Shown here piece by piece: positions 27,805 through 40,042 of a stretch of DNA of 64,000 bases. The notes beneath the pieces were generated by a model that saw nothing but the letters and a program-made list of their open reading frames with translations, was not told the DNA's origin and searched no databases. The DNA is from Salirhabdus salicampi (GTDB lineage: Bacteria; Bacillota; Bacilli; Bacillales; Alkalibacillaceae). The stretch spans positions 1-64,000 of the forward strand of contig NZ_JANBWE010000003.1 in NCBI RefSeq assembly GCF_024259515.1, given 5' to 3'. A program made the translations under genes and the position numbers. The first letter of the stretch is position 1. Each line of letters starts with the position of its first letter.

Positions 27805-28782
27805 ATGATTACAAAGGAAATTGATTCTGTATATGCAAAACTAAAGGCTATTCCTTATGTACAAAGCTTTTTAAATGATTGCTACAATCGGCTATTTTTT
27901 GAGGAAAGTGAGCGCTTAAGCTTTCAGAATGCTGATCGGTTTATATACTATTTAGAACATGGTGAGATTTATTTAAAAGAAGCTCAAAAAGTCCCGGTTC
28001 ATATTCAACCGGTCCTTCTTTTTTATGGACTTACACAATTAATTAAAGCATGTTTACTTACAAGAAGACCAGAGTATCCGGAAAACACAAAAATTCTATC
28101 GCATGGTGTCTCTGCCCGTAAACGAAAAAAACAAGATTACAGCTTTTTGCATGATGAAGTAAAAGTTCAACAACATGGATTGTTCCCTTATTTTTCAAAA
28201 CATTTGTTTCATACAGAATCTTTTCCCGTAGATAAATTTACAATGGAAATGTTACTTCGTCGAGTTCCGGAGATGAATGTGTTATTTAAAGATCGCCAAA
28301 GTGGCTCTTCCCAAATAAAAATTGGACATGTACACAAAGATACATTTTTAATACCTACTAATGTATTAAACACGTTACACATAACTGAACAGCGATTCAA
28401 ACGAAAAATGAGTATATTCGTTCCCGAGTTTGAATCTGTCGCATATGATGCTGAATTCATGCGCGTTCAACTGGAACAACCTCTGTTTCCGTTTCTCAAC
28501 GATTTTTTATATTTAAATCTAGAGGATGAGCATTATTATTTAATGCGAAATCGCCATTTATTTTTTCCATTGCATGAGATCATGGTTCACTATTTAATAT
28601 TGTACAATTTAAGTATGATTTGTCGCTATGAAACAGAATGGTGGGGAGATCTTCTTCATACACACGGGAGTGAAGATTACTCGTATATACATTATTTTTT
28701 AGAAATTACTCAACGAAAGGTATCGGTTATGATTGGATTTTATTTATATCATCAAATTGAAAAGAATAGAGCATTCGATTAA
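27805..28782 (+). CDS. yaaC: YaaC-like protein
   Basis: 325-residue protein of the YaaC family, function unknown. It matches B. subtilis YaaC (315 residues) in FIYYLEHGEIYLKEAQKVPV, HIQPVLLFYGLTQLIKACLLT, HGVSARKRKKQDYSFLHDEVKVQ. The C-terminal half is rich in aromatic residues with a YEDxW-like segment, but no known catalytic motif is visible. Start: ATG at 27805 after AAAGGTGG; longer in-frame starts upstream overlap the divergent guaB promoter. Unlike its neighbours it is transcribed toward oriC, divergent from guaB, as in B. subtilis. Confidence 0.88.
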   Translation: MITKEIDSVYAKLKAIPYVQSFLNDCYNRLFFEESERLSFQNADRFIYYLEHGEIYLKEAQKVPVHIQPVLLFYGLTQLIKACLLTRRPEYPENTKILSHGVSARKRKKQDYSFLHDEVKVQQHGLFPYFSKHLFHTESFPVDKFTMEMLLRRVPEMNVLFKDRQSGSSQIKIGHVHKDTFLIPTNVLNTLHITEQRFKRKMSIFVPEFESVAYDAEFMRVQLEQPLFPFLNDFLYLNLEDEHYYLMRNRHLFFPLHEIMVHYLILYNLSMICRYETEWWGDLLHTHGSEDYSYIHYFLEITQRKVSVMIGFYLYHQIEKNRAFD

Positions 28783-28792
28783 TGAATGCTCT
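28755..28792 (-). terminator. Terminator at the yaaC / HD-GYP junction
   Basis: Stem AGAGCATTC / GAATGCTCT spans the stop codons of both convergent genes; on the minus strand a T-rich tail (ATTCTTTTC) follows. Confidence 0.55.
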
Positions 28793-29864
28793 ATAGCAAT
28801 ATTTCTTCAATATATAGATCCGTATGTTCACCTAAAGCTACCAATTCCTTATTATAATCTAATTGAACCATAGGTCTTGTTGGTGCATGTGAATCAATGT
28901 ATACGATTTCCCCGAGTAAAGAATTGGACAATTTCACTTTTGTGCCTAACGAATAATTGGTTAAATGTTTTATTAATGTCTGCATTACAATTAAATCTAA
29001 TTTCCCGAATTCTTCATGTAACATTTCCTCAATTACTTTAAATGGTGATTTTTTTCGTTTGTAACTTCGCTCACACGTCATCGCATGGAATACGTCAGCT
29101 ACAGATACAATTTTCGAATATAAATGGATTTGATTTTGATCCATTTGAAAAGGATACCCACTACCATCAAGTCGCTCATGATGCTGCAACACAGCGAGTT
29201 TTACTTCTTTTTTCAAAGCAGTTATATGTTCAATCATCCGGTATGAATAGACAGGGTGCTTCTTCACAATTTCAAGCTCTTCTATTGTAAAGGACTTTTC
29301 CTTTTTCAAAAGATTTGGCTCTATTTTAGCCATTCCACAGTCACTAAAGTAACCTGCCAAACCAACTTGGATTTGATCTCCCTCAGACAGATTTAATTGC
29401 TTACCTAAAAAGCTGCAAATGATACCAACAGTTACAGCATGATGGTAAAAGTATTGTTCCTTTTCTGCGTAATGGTAAAAAGAAAAGATAACTTCAGGTG
29501 ATTTCAATGCCGCTTTTACAAGTGGGACAAAATGGTTACGTACGGCTTGGATGTCAATACTTTTTCCTCCCTGCCAATGCTTAAACATTTCCCTCGTCTT
29601 ATTCACGCTATGAAAATAGAGGTCTAACACACCTTCTTTTTTAATCTCTTCCTCATTTTTTTGTACTTTTTGATTAGGCTCAAACTTATCACCATTTGCT
29701 AATCGGGTTGAAACTTCTACTTCTTCAATTAAAAATGCCTGTAACACCTCAATGTGCAAAGGTTGAATAACGGTGTTTCTTGGTATAATTGGTTTTAACG
29801 TATTCCCCATCACATCCTCAATAAGTAAACATCCCGGTTTTAATTGACTCGGATGTACTTGCAA
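28791..29864 (-). CDS. HD-GYP domain protein with altered HD site, next to gyrA
   Basis: About 357 residues: an N-terminal DUF3391-like region (VHPSQLKPGCLLIEDVMGN), a linker, and a C-terminal HD-GYP domain with HHERLDGSGYP and SVADVFHAMT. The HD doublet reads SD (GYFSDCGMAKI; serine codon at 29343-29345), so one metal ligand is lost and hydrolase activity is doubtful, although the GYP part is kept. I chose the TTG at 29864 because AAGAAGGTGA lies just upstream. An ATG at 29894 sits directly after the gyrA terminator and has no ribosome site. It follows gyrA where B. subtilis has rrnO. Confidence 0.82.
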   Translation of the reverse strand: MQVHPSQLKPGCLLIEDVMGNTLKPIIPRNTVIQPLHIEVLQAFLIEEVEVSTRLANGDKFEPNQKVQKNEEEIKKEGVLDLYFHSVNKTREMFKHWQGGKSIDIQAVRNHFVPLVKAALKSPEVIFSFYHYAEKEQYFYHHAVTVGIICSFLGKQLNLSEGDQIQVGLAGYFSDCGMAKIEPNLLKKEKSFTIEELEIVKKHPVYSYRMIEHITALKKEVKLAVLQHHERLDGSGYPFQMDQNQIHLYSKIVSVADVFHAMTCERSYKRKKSPFKVIEEMLHEEFGKLDLIVMQTLIKHLTNYSLGTKVKLSNSLLGEIVYIDSHAPTRPMVQLDYNKELVALGEHTDLYIEEILL

Positions 29865-29897
29865 GCGGTTCACCTTCTTCCTGCTCTTAGTCATTTT

Positions 29898-29934
29898 TAA
29901 AAAGAGGACAACAACAACTCGGCTGTGTCCTCTC
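29898..29934 (-). terminator. Terminator of gyrA
   Basis: Stem AGAGGACA / TGTCCTCT with a 14-base loop followed by five uridines on the minus strand, directly after gyrA and just before the HD-GYP gene. Confidence 0.75.
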
Positions 29935-29942
29935 TAGTCATA

Positions 29943-32426
29943 TTACTCCTCTGATTCATCCTCTACTACTTCCTCATCCTCAAAAGCATCTTCCTCATTT
30001 TCAATTCTAGCGACAGTGGCAACTTCTTCACCATCACCTAACTTAATCAGGATAACACCTTGTGTATTTCGACCCGTTTCAGATATTGATTCAACCGGCA
30101 TTCGAATGAGTACTCCACTTTCCGTAATAATCATTAAATCTTCTTCACCGCTTACAGCTTTAACAGCTACTACATGTCCATTTTTCTCCGTCAAGTTGCA
30201 AGTGATAATTCCTTTACCGCCACGGTTGGTAATTCGATAGTCTTCAGAGTTTGTACGTTTTCCGTAACCTTTACTTGTAACCGTTAATACTTGTAATCCA
30301 TCTTCTATGATCTCCATAGATACTACTTCATCATTTTCGTCACGTAATGAAATCCCTTTTACTCCTGCAGCCGTTCTTCCCATTGGGCGGACAGCATCTT
30401 CTTCAAAGCGGATTAAATATCCTTGTTTTGTACCAATCATGATGTGTTTGTTTCCATCAGTTAAACGAACAGATATTAGTTCATCATCTTCTCTTAAGTT
30501 AATCGCTCTTAATCCACCTCGGCGAATATTCGCAAATTGAGATAAGGTAGTTCGTTTGGATATTCCTTGTCTCGTTGTAAAGAATAAGTACCAATCATCT
30601 ACAAACTCCTTAACAGCGATAACTGCGTTAATCCATTCACCTTTTTCAATTTCAATCACATTTATGATTGGGATTCCTTTAGCCGTACGGCTAAATTCCG
30701 GAATTTCATATCCCTTGGTTTTATATACTTTCCCTTTATTTGTAAAGTAAAGGATTGTGTCATGGGTTGATGTAGATAATAAATGTTCGACAAAATCTTC
30801 ATCATTTGTACCCATTCCTTGTACACCACGCCCACCACGTCTCTGACTACGGTAGGTAGAGGCAGGTAGACGTTTTATATATCCTTTATGGGTAAGGGTG
30901 ATAACAATTTGTTCTTCCGGAATTAAATCTTCATCTTCGATGAAGTCCGTTTGTCCCACGACAATTTCTGTTTTTCTTTCATCATTAAACTTCTCTTTAA
31001 TTTCAATCAATTCATCACGGATGATTTGTAATACCTTTTCATTATCAGCTAATATGGCTTTTAATTCATCTATTAATTTAACTAATTCAGCATATTCTTG
31101 CTCAATTTTTTCACGCTCTAAACCGGTTAAACGTTGTAAACGCATATCCAAGATAGCTTGGGCTTGTTTTTCTGTTAACTCAAATTGATTCATAAGCCCT
31201 TCTCGAGCAATTTCAGTCGTTTTAGAACCACGAATTAACGCAATCACTTGATCTAAGTGGTCTAACGCAATACGAAGGCCAGCCAAAATATGTGCCCGTG
31301 CCTCTGCTTTTTTTAGTTCGTATTCGGTTCTGCGGCGAATGACAATCTTTTGATGCTCTAAATAATGCTGTAAACATTGTTTTAAGTTCAATACTTTTGG
31401 CTCGCCGTCTACTAAAGCAAGCATATTAATGCCGAATGAAGTTTGTAATGCTGTTTGCTTGTACAAGTTATTTAATAATACGTTGGCATTAACATCACGG
31501 CGAAGTTCAATAACAATACGCATACCATCACGGTCGGATTCGTCACGTAAATCCGTAATGCCATCTATTTTCTTATCTCGCACTAATTCGGCAATCTTTT
31601 CGATAAGCTTCGCTTTGTTCACTTGGAATGGAATTTCCGTTACGATAATAGACGTTTTTCCATTATCTTTCTCCACGATATCTGTTTTCGCCCGGAGTGT
31701 AATAGATCCTTTTCCCGTTTCATAAGCTTTTCGAATTCCACTTCTACCTAAAATTTGACCCGCTGTAGGAAAATCAGGACCAAAAATGTAATCCTCCATC
31801 AATTCTTGAATGGTTATATCAGGATTCTTACTAATCGCTAATACACCATCAATCACTTCCCCTAACTGGTGAGGCGGGATATTGGTTGCCATCCCTACTG
31901 CAATTCCTGATGCTCCATTAACTAATAAATTAGGAAAACGGGATGGTAGAACGACTGGTTCCTTTTCGGTTCCGTCATAGTTATCAGCATAGTCAATCGT
32001 ATTTTTATTGATGTCTCGTAAAATCTCCATAGAAATTTTCGACATTCTTGCTTCTGTATAACGCATGGCCGCTGCTGCATCACCATCGACAGACCCAAAG
32101 TTACCGTGTCCATCAACAAGCATATAACGGAAGTTAAAGTCTTGAGCCATTCGCACCATCGTATCGTAGACAGCAGAATCACCGTGAGGGTGATACTTAC
32201 CAATTACTTCTCCAACAATACGGGCAGATTTTTTGTATGCTTTATCAGAATGCATTCCTAAATCATGCATCGCATATAATATTCTTCGATGTACTGGCTT
32301 TAATCCATCTCGTACATCTGGTAATGCACGGGCAACGATAACACTCATTGCATAATCAAGGAATGAAGTTCTCATTTCCTGACTAATATTAATTTCTTGC
32401 ACTTGTGGACGTTGTTGATCCACCAT
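29943..32426 (-). CDS. gyrA: DNA gyrase subunit A
   Basis: 827-residue breakage-reunion subunit of gyrase, which introduces negative supercoils. The catalytic tyrosine is in [12 protein letters not shown] (about residue 123), the quinolone-region sequence [17 protein letters not shown] is wild type in pattern, and the GyrA-box [10 protein letters not shown] in the C-terminal wrapping domain marks it as gyrase rather than topoisomerase IV. The tail is acidic. It follows gyrB by about 55 bases. Confidence 0.98.
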   Translation of the reverse strand: MVDQQRPQVQEINISQEMRTSFLDYAMSVIVARALPDVRDGLKPVHRRILYAMHDLGMHSDKAYKKSARIVGEVIGKYHPHGDSAVYDTMVRMAQDFNFRYMLVDGHGNFGSVDGDAAAAMRYTEARMSKISMEILRDINKNTIDYADNYDGTEKEPVVLPSRFPNLLVNGASGIAVGMATNIPPHQLGEVIDGVLAISKNPDITIQELMEDYIFGPDFPTAGQILGRSGIRKAYETGKGSITLRAKTDIVEKDNGKTSIIVTEIPFQVNKAKLIEKIAELVRDKKIDGITDLRDESDRDGMRIVIELRRDVNANVLLNNLYKQTALQTSFGINMLALVDGEPKVLNLKQCLQHYLEHQKIVIRRRTEYELKKAEARAHILAGLRIALDHLDQVIALIRGSKTTEIAREGLMNQFELTEKQAQAILDMRLQRLTGLEREKIEQEYAELVKLIDELKAILADNEKVLQIIRDELIEIKEKFNDERKTEIVVGQTDFIEDEDLIPEEQIVITLTHKGYIKRLPASTYRSQRRGGRGVQGMGTNDEDFVEHLLSTSTHDTILYFTNKGKVYKTKGYEIPEFSRTAKGIPIINVIEIEKGEWINAVIAVKEFVDDWYLFFTTRQGISKRTTLSQFANIRRGGLRAINLREDDELISVRLTDGNKHIMIGTKQGYLIRFEEDAVRPMGRTAAGVKGISLRDENDEVVSMEIIEDGLQVLTVTSKGYGKRTNSEDYRITNRGGKGIITCNLTEKNGHVVAVKAVSGEEDLMIITESGVLIRMPVESISETGRNTQGVILIKLGDGEEVATVARIENEEDAFEDEEVVEDESEE

Positions 32427-32480
32427 TATATTTACCTCCTATTCGTGAAGGACGAGAAAACTAGACGTACGTTTTCTGTT

Positions 32481-34406
<1,926 letters not shown>

Positions 34407-34443
34407 TCATACTCACCTTCATTTCTAAAAGGGTAAAAAGTGA

Positions 34444-34731
34444 TTATTCCTCATCATAATTATCGGAGTAATCCTCTAATTTATCTAACGTTATCGCAAG
34501 CTGAGATCGTTTCCTTAACGTAGAAACTGCTAAAGAACTAAAATAAACAAAATCATCTGTAATTACGATTGATTTTGCACTCTCATATAACGACTCCACT
34601 ACTTTTTTTTCTTTTTTTAGATTCATAATCATCTCTTCTACGATTGTAGAAGAGCTAAATAATGCGTGATCAATGATAGCTACAACATCATCTGAGCGAA
34701 TTACGTGATCCTCCCCGATATGTATAAACAA
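34444..34731 (-). CDS. remB: Extracellular matrix regulator RemB (YaaB)
   Basis: 95-residue DUF370-family protein. In B. subtilis RemB activates matrix genes together with RemA, which binds DNA as rings. It starts MFIHIGEDHVIRSDDVVAIIDH and includes SIVITDDFVYFSSLAVSTLRKR, both typical. It lies 6 bases after recF and just before gyrB, the conserved order. The C terminus is acidic. The role in this organism is inferred from B. subtilis. Confidence 0.9.
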   Translation of the reverse strand: MFIHIGEDHVIRSDDVVAIIDHALFSSSTIVEEMIMNLKKEKKVVESLYESAKSIVITDDFVYFSSLAVSTLRKRSQLAITLDKLEDYSDNYDEE

Positions 34732-34737
34732 CGTATC

Positions 34738-35856
34738 TCACCCTTCTTTGACAACTGTCCCTTTTTGGACATGAAATATTTCCGATTTACTTAATGTATC
34801 ATGACGTATTCCATCCACACTTGTTGTTGAAACAAATGTTTGAACTTTTCCTTGAATCGTATCTAACAAATGGGATTGTCGATGATCATCTAATTCACTT
34901 AACACATCATCTAATAGCAATATCGGATATTCGCCTACTTCATTATAGATGAGTTCAATTTCCGCAAGTTTAAGGGACAATGCGGTAGTTCGTTGTTGTC
35001 CCTGTGATCCAAAGGTTTGCACATTTTGTCCATTAACGTAAAAGAGTAAATCATCTCGGTGTGGCCCAATTAAAGATGTCCCTCTTTCTACTTCTCTCGT
35101 TTCGATATCAGAAAAATGATCTTGATAGACTTTAACTATTTTTGACAATTCCATTTGTTCTGATACATCGCTGGTTGCATCATAACGAATATCTAATTGT
35201 TCTAACTGACGACTAATCCCGCTATGGATTGGTTCCGCCCAATTCCGTAATAATTGTAAAAATTGAAACCTACGTTTAACAATAATTGCAGCATGTTCAA
35301 TTAACTGTTCTGTTAATATGCGTAACATTGTTCGGTCTTTTGTTTGTTTTCTTTGATAGTCCTTCAGTAATGCATTACGTTGCTTAAGGATTTTTTGAAA
35401 TTGACCTAAATGATAAACATACGTAGGTTGAATTTGGCCTATTTCCATATCAATAAAACGCCGACGTTGCTGGGGACTACCTTTGACTAAATTCAAATCT
35501 TCTGGTGCAAACATAACAACATTTAAGAAACCGATATAGTCGCTAAGTTTCTTTTGTTCAATATGATTATATTTGGCTTTTTTCCCCTTTTGACTTAAAG
35601 TTATTTCCATTGGAAAGTGTCGATTGCGTTTAAAGACTTTCCCTTTAATTTTAGCATAGTCTTCGTCCCATTTGATTAATTCTTTATCACGGGGCGTACG
35701 ATGTGATCTGGAAAAGGCTAACACATAGATAGATTCCATTAAATTCGTTTTCCCTTGTGCATTCTCCCCAATTATGACATTCACTTTATGATCAAATTGA
35801 AGGTCTAATTGATCATAATTCCGAAAATTGGCAAGCGATAACTGTTCTATATTCAT
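34738..35856 (-). CDS. recF: Recombination/repair protein RecF
   Basis: 372-residue SMC-like ATPase that with RecO and RecR loads RecA at gaps. Walker A is [13 protein letters not shown] near the N terminus, the signature motif [18 protein letters not shown] comes late, and Walker B is [13 protein letters not shown]. The opening [19 protein letters not shown] is typical. RBS AAGGAGATCTAT precedes the ATG. Length is normal (B. subtilis RecF 370). Confidence 0.97.
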   Translation of the reverse strand: MNIEQLSLANFRNYDQLDLQFDHKVNVIIGENAQGKTNLMESIYVLAFSRSHRTPRDKELIKWDEDYAKIKGKVFKRNRHFPMEITLSQKGKKAKYNHIEQKKLSDYIGFLNVVMFAPEDLNLVKGSPQQRRRFIDMEIGQIQPTYVYHLGQFQKILKQRNALLKDYQRKQTKDRTMLRILTEQLIEHAAIIVKRRFQFLQLLRNWAEPIHSGISRQLEQLDIRYDATSDVSEQMELSKIVKVYQDHFSDIETREVERGTSLIGPHRDDLLFYVNGQNVQTFGSQGQQRTTALSLKLAEIELIYNEVGEYPILLLDDVLSELDDHRQSHLLDTIQGKVQTFVSTTSVDGIRHDTLSKSEIFHVQKGTVVKEG

Positions 35857-35881
35857 ATAGATCTCCTTAACGACTGAGCAA

Positions 35882-36103
35882 CTATTGTTCTCTTGTCACT
35901 TCAAAGGTACCGATTTCTTCGATTGTTACAATATCTCCAGGCTTAAGTTTTTTTCCACGCCTGTTTTCGGGTTCATCGTTAACAAACACCTTATATTCTT
36001 GTAAAAACCATTTTGCCATACCACCTGTTTCAATAACATTGGCTAATTTTAGAAATTGGCCTAAAGGTATCGTTTCTGTAGTGATTTCAATTTGTTCTTG
36101 CAT
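35882..36103 (-). CDS. rlbA: S4-domain RNA-binding protein (YaaA/RlbA)
   Basis: 73-residue S4-like domain protein, the short RNA-binding protein found between dnaN and recF in Firmicutes. Conserved features are [39 protein letters not shown], cited here as the segments [10 protein letters not shown] and [13 protein letters not shown], the last being the basic RNA-contact loop. It may act in ribosome assembly, which is the proposal behind the RlbA name; I cannot verify that here. It probably shares a transcript with recF. Confidence 0.92.
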   Translation of the reverse strand: MQEQIEITTETIPLGQFLKLANVIETGGMAKWFLQEYKVFVNDEPENRRGKKLKPGDIVTIEEIGTFEVTREQ

Positions 36104-36154
36104 ATTTTCACCCTGCTCTCCAAAGCTCTATTTATATTTTACTAAATGATGAAC

Positions 36155-36186
36155 TATAAAGAAAGCAAGGGAATATCCCTTGCTAA
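36155..36186 (-). terminator. Terminator after dnaN
   Basis: Perfect 9-bp hairpin (AGCAAGGGA / TCCCTTGCT, short loop) followed by TTCTTT on the minus strand, between dnaN and rlbA. Confidence 0.7.
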
Positions 36187-36188
36187 TT

Positions 36189-37334
36189 TTAGTATGTGCG
36201 GACAGGTAAAATTAATTGTAAAATTTCATCATCTTTTTCCTCTGGCTTAATGATAAACGGTCTCATAGCACCGGTAAACTGGATTTTTACCTTTTCAGAA
36301 TCAATTGCTTTCAAAGCATCCATCATATATTTGGCACTGAAGGAAATTTTTAATTCCTCTCCATCAACAGAAGCTGCCGAAATAGATTCGAGTACATTTC
36401 CTACTTCAGGAGAATTACTGGATATCTCTAATTGACTATTTGCTTTTGTGACTAACTTTACTACATTATTACGGCTTTCTTTCGCTAACAAACTTGCACG
36501 ATCAATTGATTGGAGTAAATCTTTAGCATCTATAAGTACATCCGTTTTACTTTGATCAGGAATTAATCGAGATGTTTCTGGATAATTGCCGTCAAGTAAT
36601 CGAGACAGAAAGTATAAATGTTTCGTGCGGAACAATATTTGATTTTCTGTAACACTTATTTCAATTTTGTCTTGGGCTGATTCCAAAATTTTATTCAGTT
36701 CATTTAAGCTTTTTCCGGGAATTACAATGTTTCCGAAGGAAAGCTCGTTAAGGTGACCATTCACAGGAATTTTCTTTGATGCTAAACGGTGGCTATCTGT
36801 CGCAACAAAATGAATTTTTCCTTCCTCAAGCTTCATATTTACCCCCGTTAAAATAGGGCGTGTTTCAGAAGTAGAGACTGCAAATACAGTTTGAGAAATT
36901 AAATTTTTCAAAATATCAATCGGTAGCTCAAAACTATTTTCTGTATGTAGCTTTGGCAGTTGTGGATATTCTTCTGCATCTTGACCGTTCAAATGAAATT
37001 CTGCACTCCCAGATCGAATCGTAACGTTGAATTGATCATCAGTTTCAATTTCCACATTTTTTTCTGGAAGTTTACGAACAATTTCCGGGAAGTATTTCGC
37101 TTGTAAAACAATGCTTCCGCTTTCTAATTGTTCAATATTAATCATTCCATCCTCTTCCACAGGAATATGTGATTCAATCGAAATATCTGAATTACTTCCC
37201 GTCAATGTAATCCCTTCATGATTTGCCTCTATTTTCATTCCGGTAAGAATAGGAATTGTTGTTTTTGAAGAGATTGCCTTCATGACATTTTGTACACTTT
37301 CCATTAATAAATTTCGTTGAATGATAAATTTCAT
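36189..37334 (-). CDS. dnaN: DNA polymerase III beta subunit (sliding clamp)
   Basis: 381-residue ring clamp that tethers the polymerase to DNA. It opens MKFIIQRNLLMESVQNVMKA and includes the conserved segments STSETRPILTGV, ATDSHRLA and the C-terminal LILPVRTY. Length is close to B. subtilis DnaN (378). RBS AGGAGG precedes the ATG. The dnaA-dnaN intergenic region carries the origin unwinding module. Confidence 0.98.
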   Translation of the reverse strand: MKFIIQRNLLMESVQNVMKAISSKTTIPILTGMKIEANHEGITLTGSNSDISIESHIPVEEDGMINIEQLESGSIVLQAKYFPEIVRKLPEKNVEIETDDQFNVTIRSGSAEFHLNGQDAEEYPQLPKLHTENSFELPIDILKNLISQTVFAVSTSETRPILTGVNMKLEEGKIHFVATDSHRLASKKIPVNGHLNELSFGNIVIPGKSLNELNKILESAQDKIEISVTENQILFRTKHLYFLSRLLDGNYPETSRLIPDQSKTDVLIDAKDLLQSIDRASLLAKESRNNVVKLVTKANSQLEISSNSPEVGNVLESISAASVDGEELKISFSAKYMMDALKAIDSEKVKIQFTGAMRPFIIKPEEKDDEILQLILPVRTY

Positions 37335-37506
37335 TATGAATCCTCCTAAACAGGTTCTTTTATATATTATTTTTTATAAAAATATCGTAGTAATAGTAAT
37401 AGGGCCTGTGAATATGTGCATAACTAGAAAAGTAGAAGGAAAGAAAGCCTATCCACATGTGGATAGACTGTGTGTAACTATGGATGAGTTATTCACATTG
37501 TTAACA
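37335..37506. other. oriC: Origin unwinding region between dnaA and dnaN
   Basis: This holds the second part of oriC. DnaA boxes: TTATTCACA (37489-37497), a palindromic pair CTATCCACATGTGGATAG (37449-37466), TTATGCACA (37415-37423, minus) and ATATTCACA (37407-37415, minus). Next comes GGCC (37403-37406), then five DnaA-trios TAG TAA TAG TAA TAG (37388-37402, plus) and an AT-rich run (about 37351-37387). This matches the basal unwinding system defined in B. subtilis: two boxes, a GC clamp, trios, then the melting site. Confidence 0.88.
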
Positions 37507-38856
37507 TTAGTTTGCTTTAATTTTTTCCTTCAGTTCTTCGATATCTCTTTGTAATTGTTGGTCATTCGTTAACATTTTTGAAATTTTTTCATGAGCATGA
37601 ATAACCGTAGTATGATCTCTTCCCCCAAATTCTTCACCTATTTTAGGAAGGGAGTAGTCTGTCATCTCTCTTGCTAAATACATTGCGATTTGTCTAGGAA
37701 ATGCAATCGATTTTGTTCGTTTTTTTGATGTGAATTCTTCGAATTTTACGTTATACGTTTGTCCTACAACTTCTTGAATAACAGGAATAGTAATCGTTTT
37801 AGGCTTTGAGCTCGGTATAATGTCCTTTAAAGCGTCAGCTGCTAAAGAGGCATTAATGTCTTGATTAATTAAAGAAGAATATGCAACAACACGAATTAAT
37901 GCACCTTCAAGTTCACGAATGTTGGAATCTATTTGATTTGCGATATATAGCATTACTTCATTTGGTATATCTAGAGCCTCTGCCTTTGCTTTTTTCCGCA
38001 ATATCGCAATTCGTGTTTCTAAATCTGGCGGCGTAATATCCGTAATTAATCCCCATTCAAACCGTGACCTAAGTCGATCTTCTAATGTAGGTATCTCTTT
38101 TGGAGGACGATCACTGGAGATTACGATTTGTTTATTTTCTTCGTGTAACGTATTGAACGTATGGAAAAATTCCTCTTGTGTTTGTTCTTTTCCAGCCAAA
38201 AATTGAATATCATCTATTAATAGCACGTCTACATTACGGTACTTATTGCGAAAGTTAATGGCTTTGTTGTCACGGATAGAATTAATGAATTCATTTGTAA
38301 ATTTCTCTGATGATAAGTAAACAACCTTTGCTGACGGATTATGTTCAAGAACATAGTGCCCAATAGCGTGCATTAGGTGCGTTTTGCCTAAACCAACACC
38401 ACCATATATGAACAGAGGGTTGTAAGCTTTTGCAGGTGCTTCAGCGACAGCTAAAGAAGCTGCATGAGCAAAGCGATTCCCCGAACCAATAACAAATGTA
38501 TCAAATGTATACTTCGCATTTAACATACTTTTTGGAGAATCTCCATTATCAGCTGGAATATTTGGTGTTGGGTGAACAGGATTTTTCGGTTTTTGCTCTT
38601 GATCTTTATCATCAGGGATAATAAATCTCGGTTTTAGTTCTGATCCAGTTACTTCAAGTAACGTTTCGGAAATTAATGTTGAATAGCTGTTTTCTAACCA
38701 GTCTCGGGCAAATTCATTCGGTGCTGCAATAATAATCGTTTGATTCTCTAAGCCCTTAGCCTTTGTTGATTTTAACCAAGTATCAAAACTAGGTTTACTA
38801 ATTTTAGTCTCGATGCTTTTGAGCGTCTCAGACCATAATTCGTGTATGTTCTCCAT
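37507..38856 (-). CDS. dnaA: Chromosomal replication initiator DnaA
   Basis: 449-residue AAA+ initiator that binds DnaA boxes and melts the origin. Domain I (about 1-85) is typical, domain II is short and proline-rich, domain III has Walker A ([13 protein letters not shown]) and Walker B ([13 protein letters not shown]), and domain IV carries the DNA-binding signature [29 protein letters not shown] precedes the ATG. Autoregulation through upstream DnaA boxes is likely: one (38910-38918) lies about 55 bases before the start. Confidence 0.98.
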   Translation of the reverse strand: MENIHELWSETLKSIETKISKPSFDTWLKSTKAKGLENQTIIIAAPNEFARDWLENSYSTLISETLLEVTGSELKPRFIIPDDKDQEQKPKNPVHPTPNIPADNGDSPKSMLNAKYTFDTFVIGSGNRFAHAASLAVAEAPAKAYNPLFIYGGVGLGKTHLMHAIGHYVLEHNPSAKVVYLSSEKFTNEFINSIRDNKAINFRNKYRNVDVLLIDDIQFLAGKEQTQEEFFHTFNTLHEENKQIVISSDRPPKEIPTLEDRLRSRFEWGLITDITPPDLETRIAILRKKAKAEALDIPNEVMLYIANQIDSNIRELEGALIRVVAYSSLINQDINASLAADALKDIIPSSKPKTITIPVIQEVVGQTYNVKFEEFTSKKRTKSIAFPRQIAMYLAREMTDYSLPKIGEEFGGRDHTTVIHAHEKISKMLTNDQQLQRDIEELKEKIKAN

Positions 38857-39280
38857 TGATTCACCCCTTCCTACAACGGAAAAACATCCAAATGTACTTG
38901 TTCGTGCATTGTGGATAACTAATCCCCTGTGTTATGATTGAATCTGTCATTTATCGACATTTTCCACAACAATGTGAATACATTGAATCACATATGTGTG
39001 AATAAATGTCCACATAATATCCACACTCTGTGGATAAACACCTTTTAGTCAATCACTTTTTTCTCGTTAAAACACAAATATAATATCAGATAAACCCTAC
39101 TGTTGCAATCATTTACTGTTAGTTATCCACAAATTCTATCTGTTGTGTATATTTTTTATCCACAACACTATATTTTGTGTATGACTTGTCGATAAATGTT
39201 GTGGACAGTCATAATGTGAAAAATAAGTAAATAACATCGGCTGTGGATAACGTGAATGTGCTTTGGTTTTAGATGGTAGG
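38857..39280. other. oriC: oriC DnaA-box cluster between dnaA and rpmH
   Basis: At least six exact boxes are visible: TTATCCACA at 39123-39131 and 39156-39164 (plus), and at 38910-38918, 39029-39037 and 39242-39250 (minus), plus TTATTCACA at 38997-39005 (minus). One-mismatch boxes occur at 38951-38959, 38960-38968, 39017-39025 and 39187-39195. The stretch is AT-rich with no open gene. Together with the dnaA-dnaN region it forms a two-part origin as in B. subtilis. Confidence 0.92.
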
Positions 39281-39310
39281 TTGACATCTGAGTGTTTTAT
39301 TTCGTATAAT
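39281..39310 (+). promoter_or_regulatory. SigA-type promoter of rpmH
   Basis: Consensus TTGACA (39281-39286) and TATAAT (39305-39310) with an 18-base spacer, about 57 bases before the rpmH start. Confidence 0.8.
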
Positions 39311-39366
39311 GATTAGGACTGTCTTTTCAAACACAAAGGCTAACTTTCCTCAGGAGGTGTCAATAG

Positions 39367-39500
<134 letters not shown>

Positions 39501-39501
<1 letters not shown>

Positions 39502-39532
39502 ACCACTGAAAAGATGTCAGTGGTCTTTTTTC
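39501..39532 (+). terminator. Hairpin terminator/attenuator after rpmH
   Basis: Perfect 8-bp stem (GACCACTG / CAGTGGTC) followed by six T residues starts at the rpmH stop codon. Partial termination here would set rnpA expression well below rpmH. Confidence 0.75.
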
Positions 39533-39581
39533 TAGTTAAATACTTGAAATGGATGGCTTCATTAAAATGGAGTTGGTAATG

Positions 39582-39929
39582 ATGAGAAAAAAATACAGAA
39601 TAAAAAAGAATGAAGAATTCCAAAAAATATTAAATAAAGGAAGATCTTTTGCTAACCGTCAATTTGTTCTATATTATCTCGAGAAAAAAGGGCAGAGTCA
39701 CTTTCGGATTGGATTATCTGTAGGAAAACGTATAGGTAATGCAGTGAAACGAAATGAAATTAAACGTTATATTAGACAAGCCTTTCAAGAGCTGGAACAA
39801 GAAATAAAGCATGAATATGATTTCATAGTGATTGCTCGACAACCAGCAAAAGATCTTAATTTTTTTGAAGTGAAAAAAAGTGTAAGTCACGTATTGTATA
39901 AATCAAATTTGTTGGAGAAACAGAAGTAA
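39582..39929 (+). CDS. rnpA: Ribonuclease P protein component
   Basis: About 115 residues; the protein subunit that helps RNase P RNA bind pre-tRNA leaders. The RNR signature is seen as [17 protein letters not shown], and the aromatic leader-binding cleft residues lie in [10 protein letters not shown]. Two adjacent ATGs (39579, 39582) follow GGAG; I use the second for its 9-base spacing. The conserved neighbour rpmH precedes it. Confidence 0.95.
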   Translation: MRKKYRIKKNEEFQKILNKGRSFANRQFVLYYLEKKGQSHFRIGLSVGKRIGNAVKRNEIKRYIRQAFQELEQEIKHEYDFIVIARQPAKDLNFFEVKKSVSHVLYKSNLLEKQK

Positions 39930-40042
39930 ACGTTTTGGTTTCTACCGTACTTGTACTATTTTATATAGATACTTTATTGGTAATAATGGTAAAATACTCT
40001 TAGGTTTACATAAGGTATGTTTTTGTGAGGAGGAAAAAGAAA

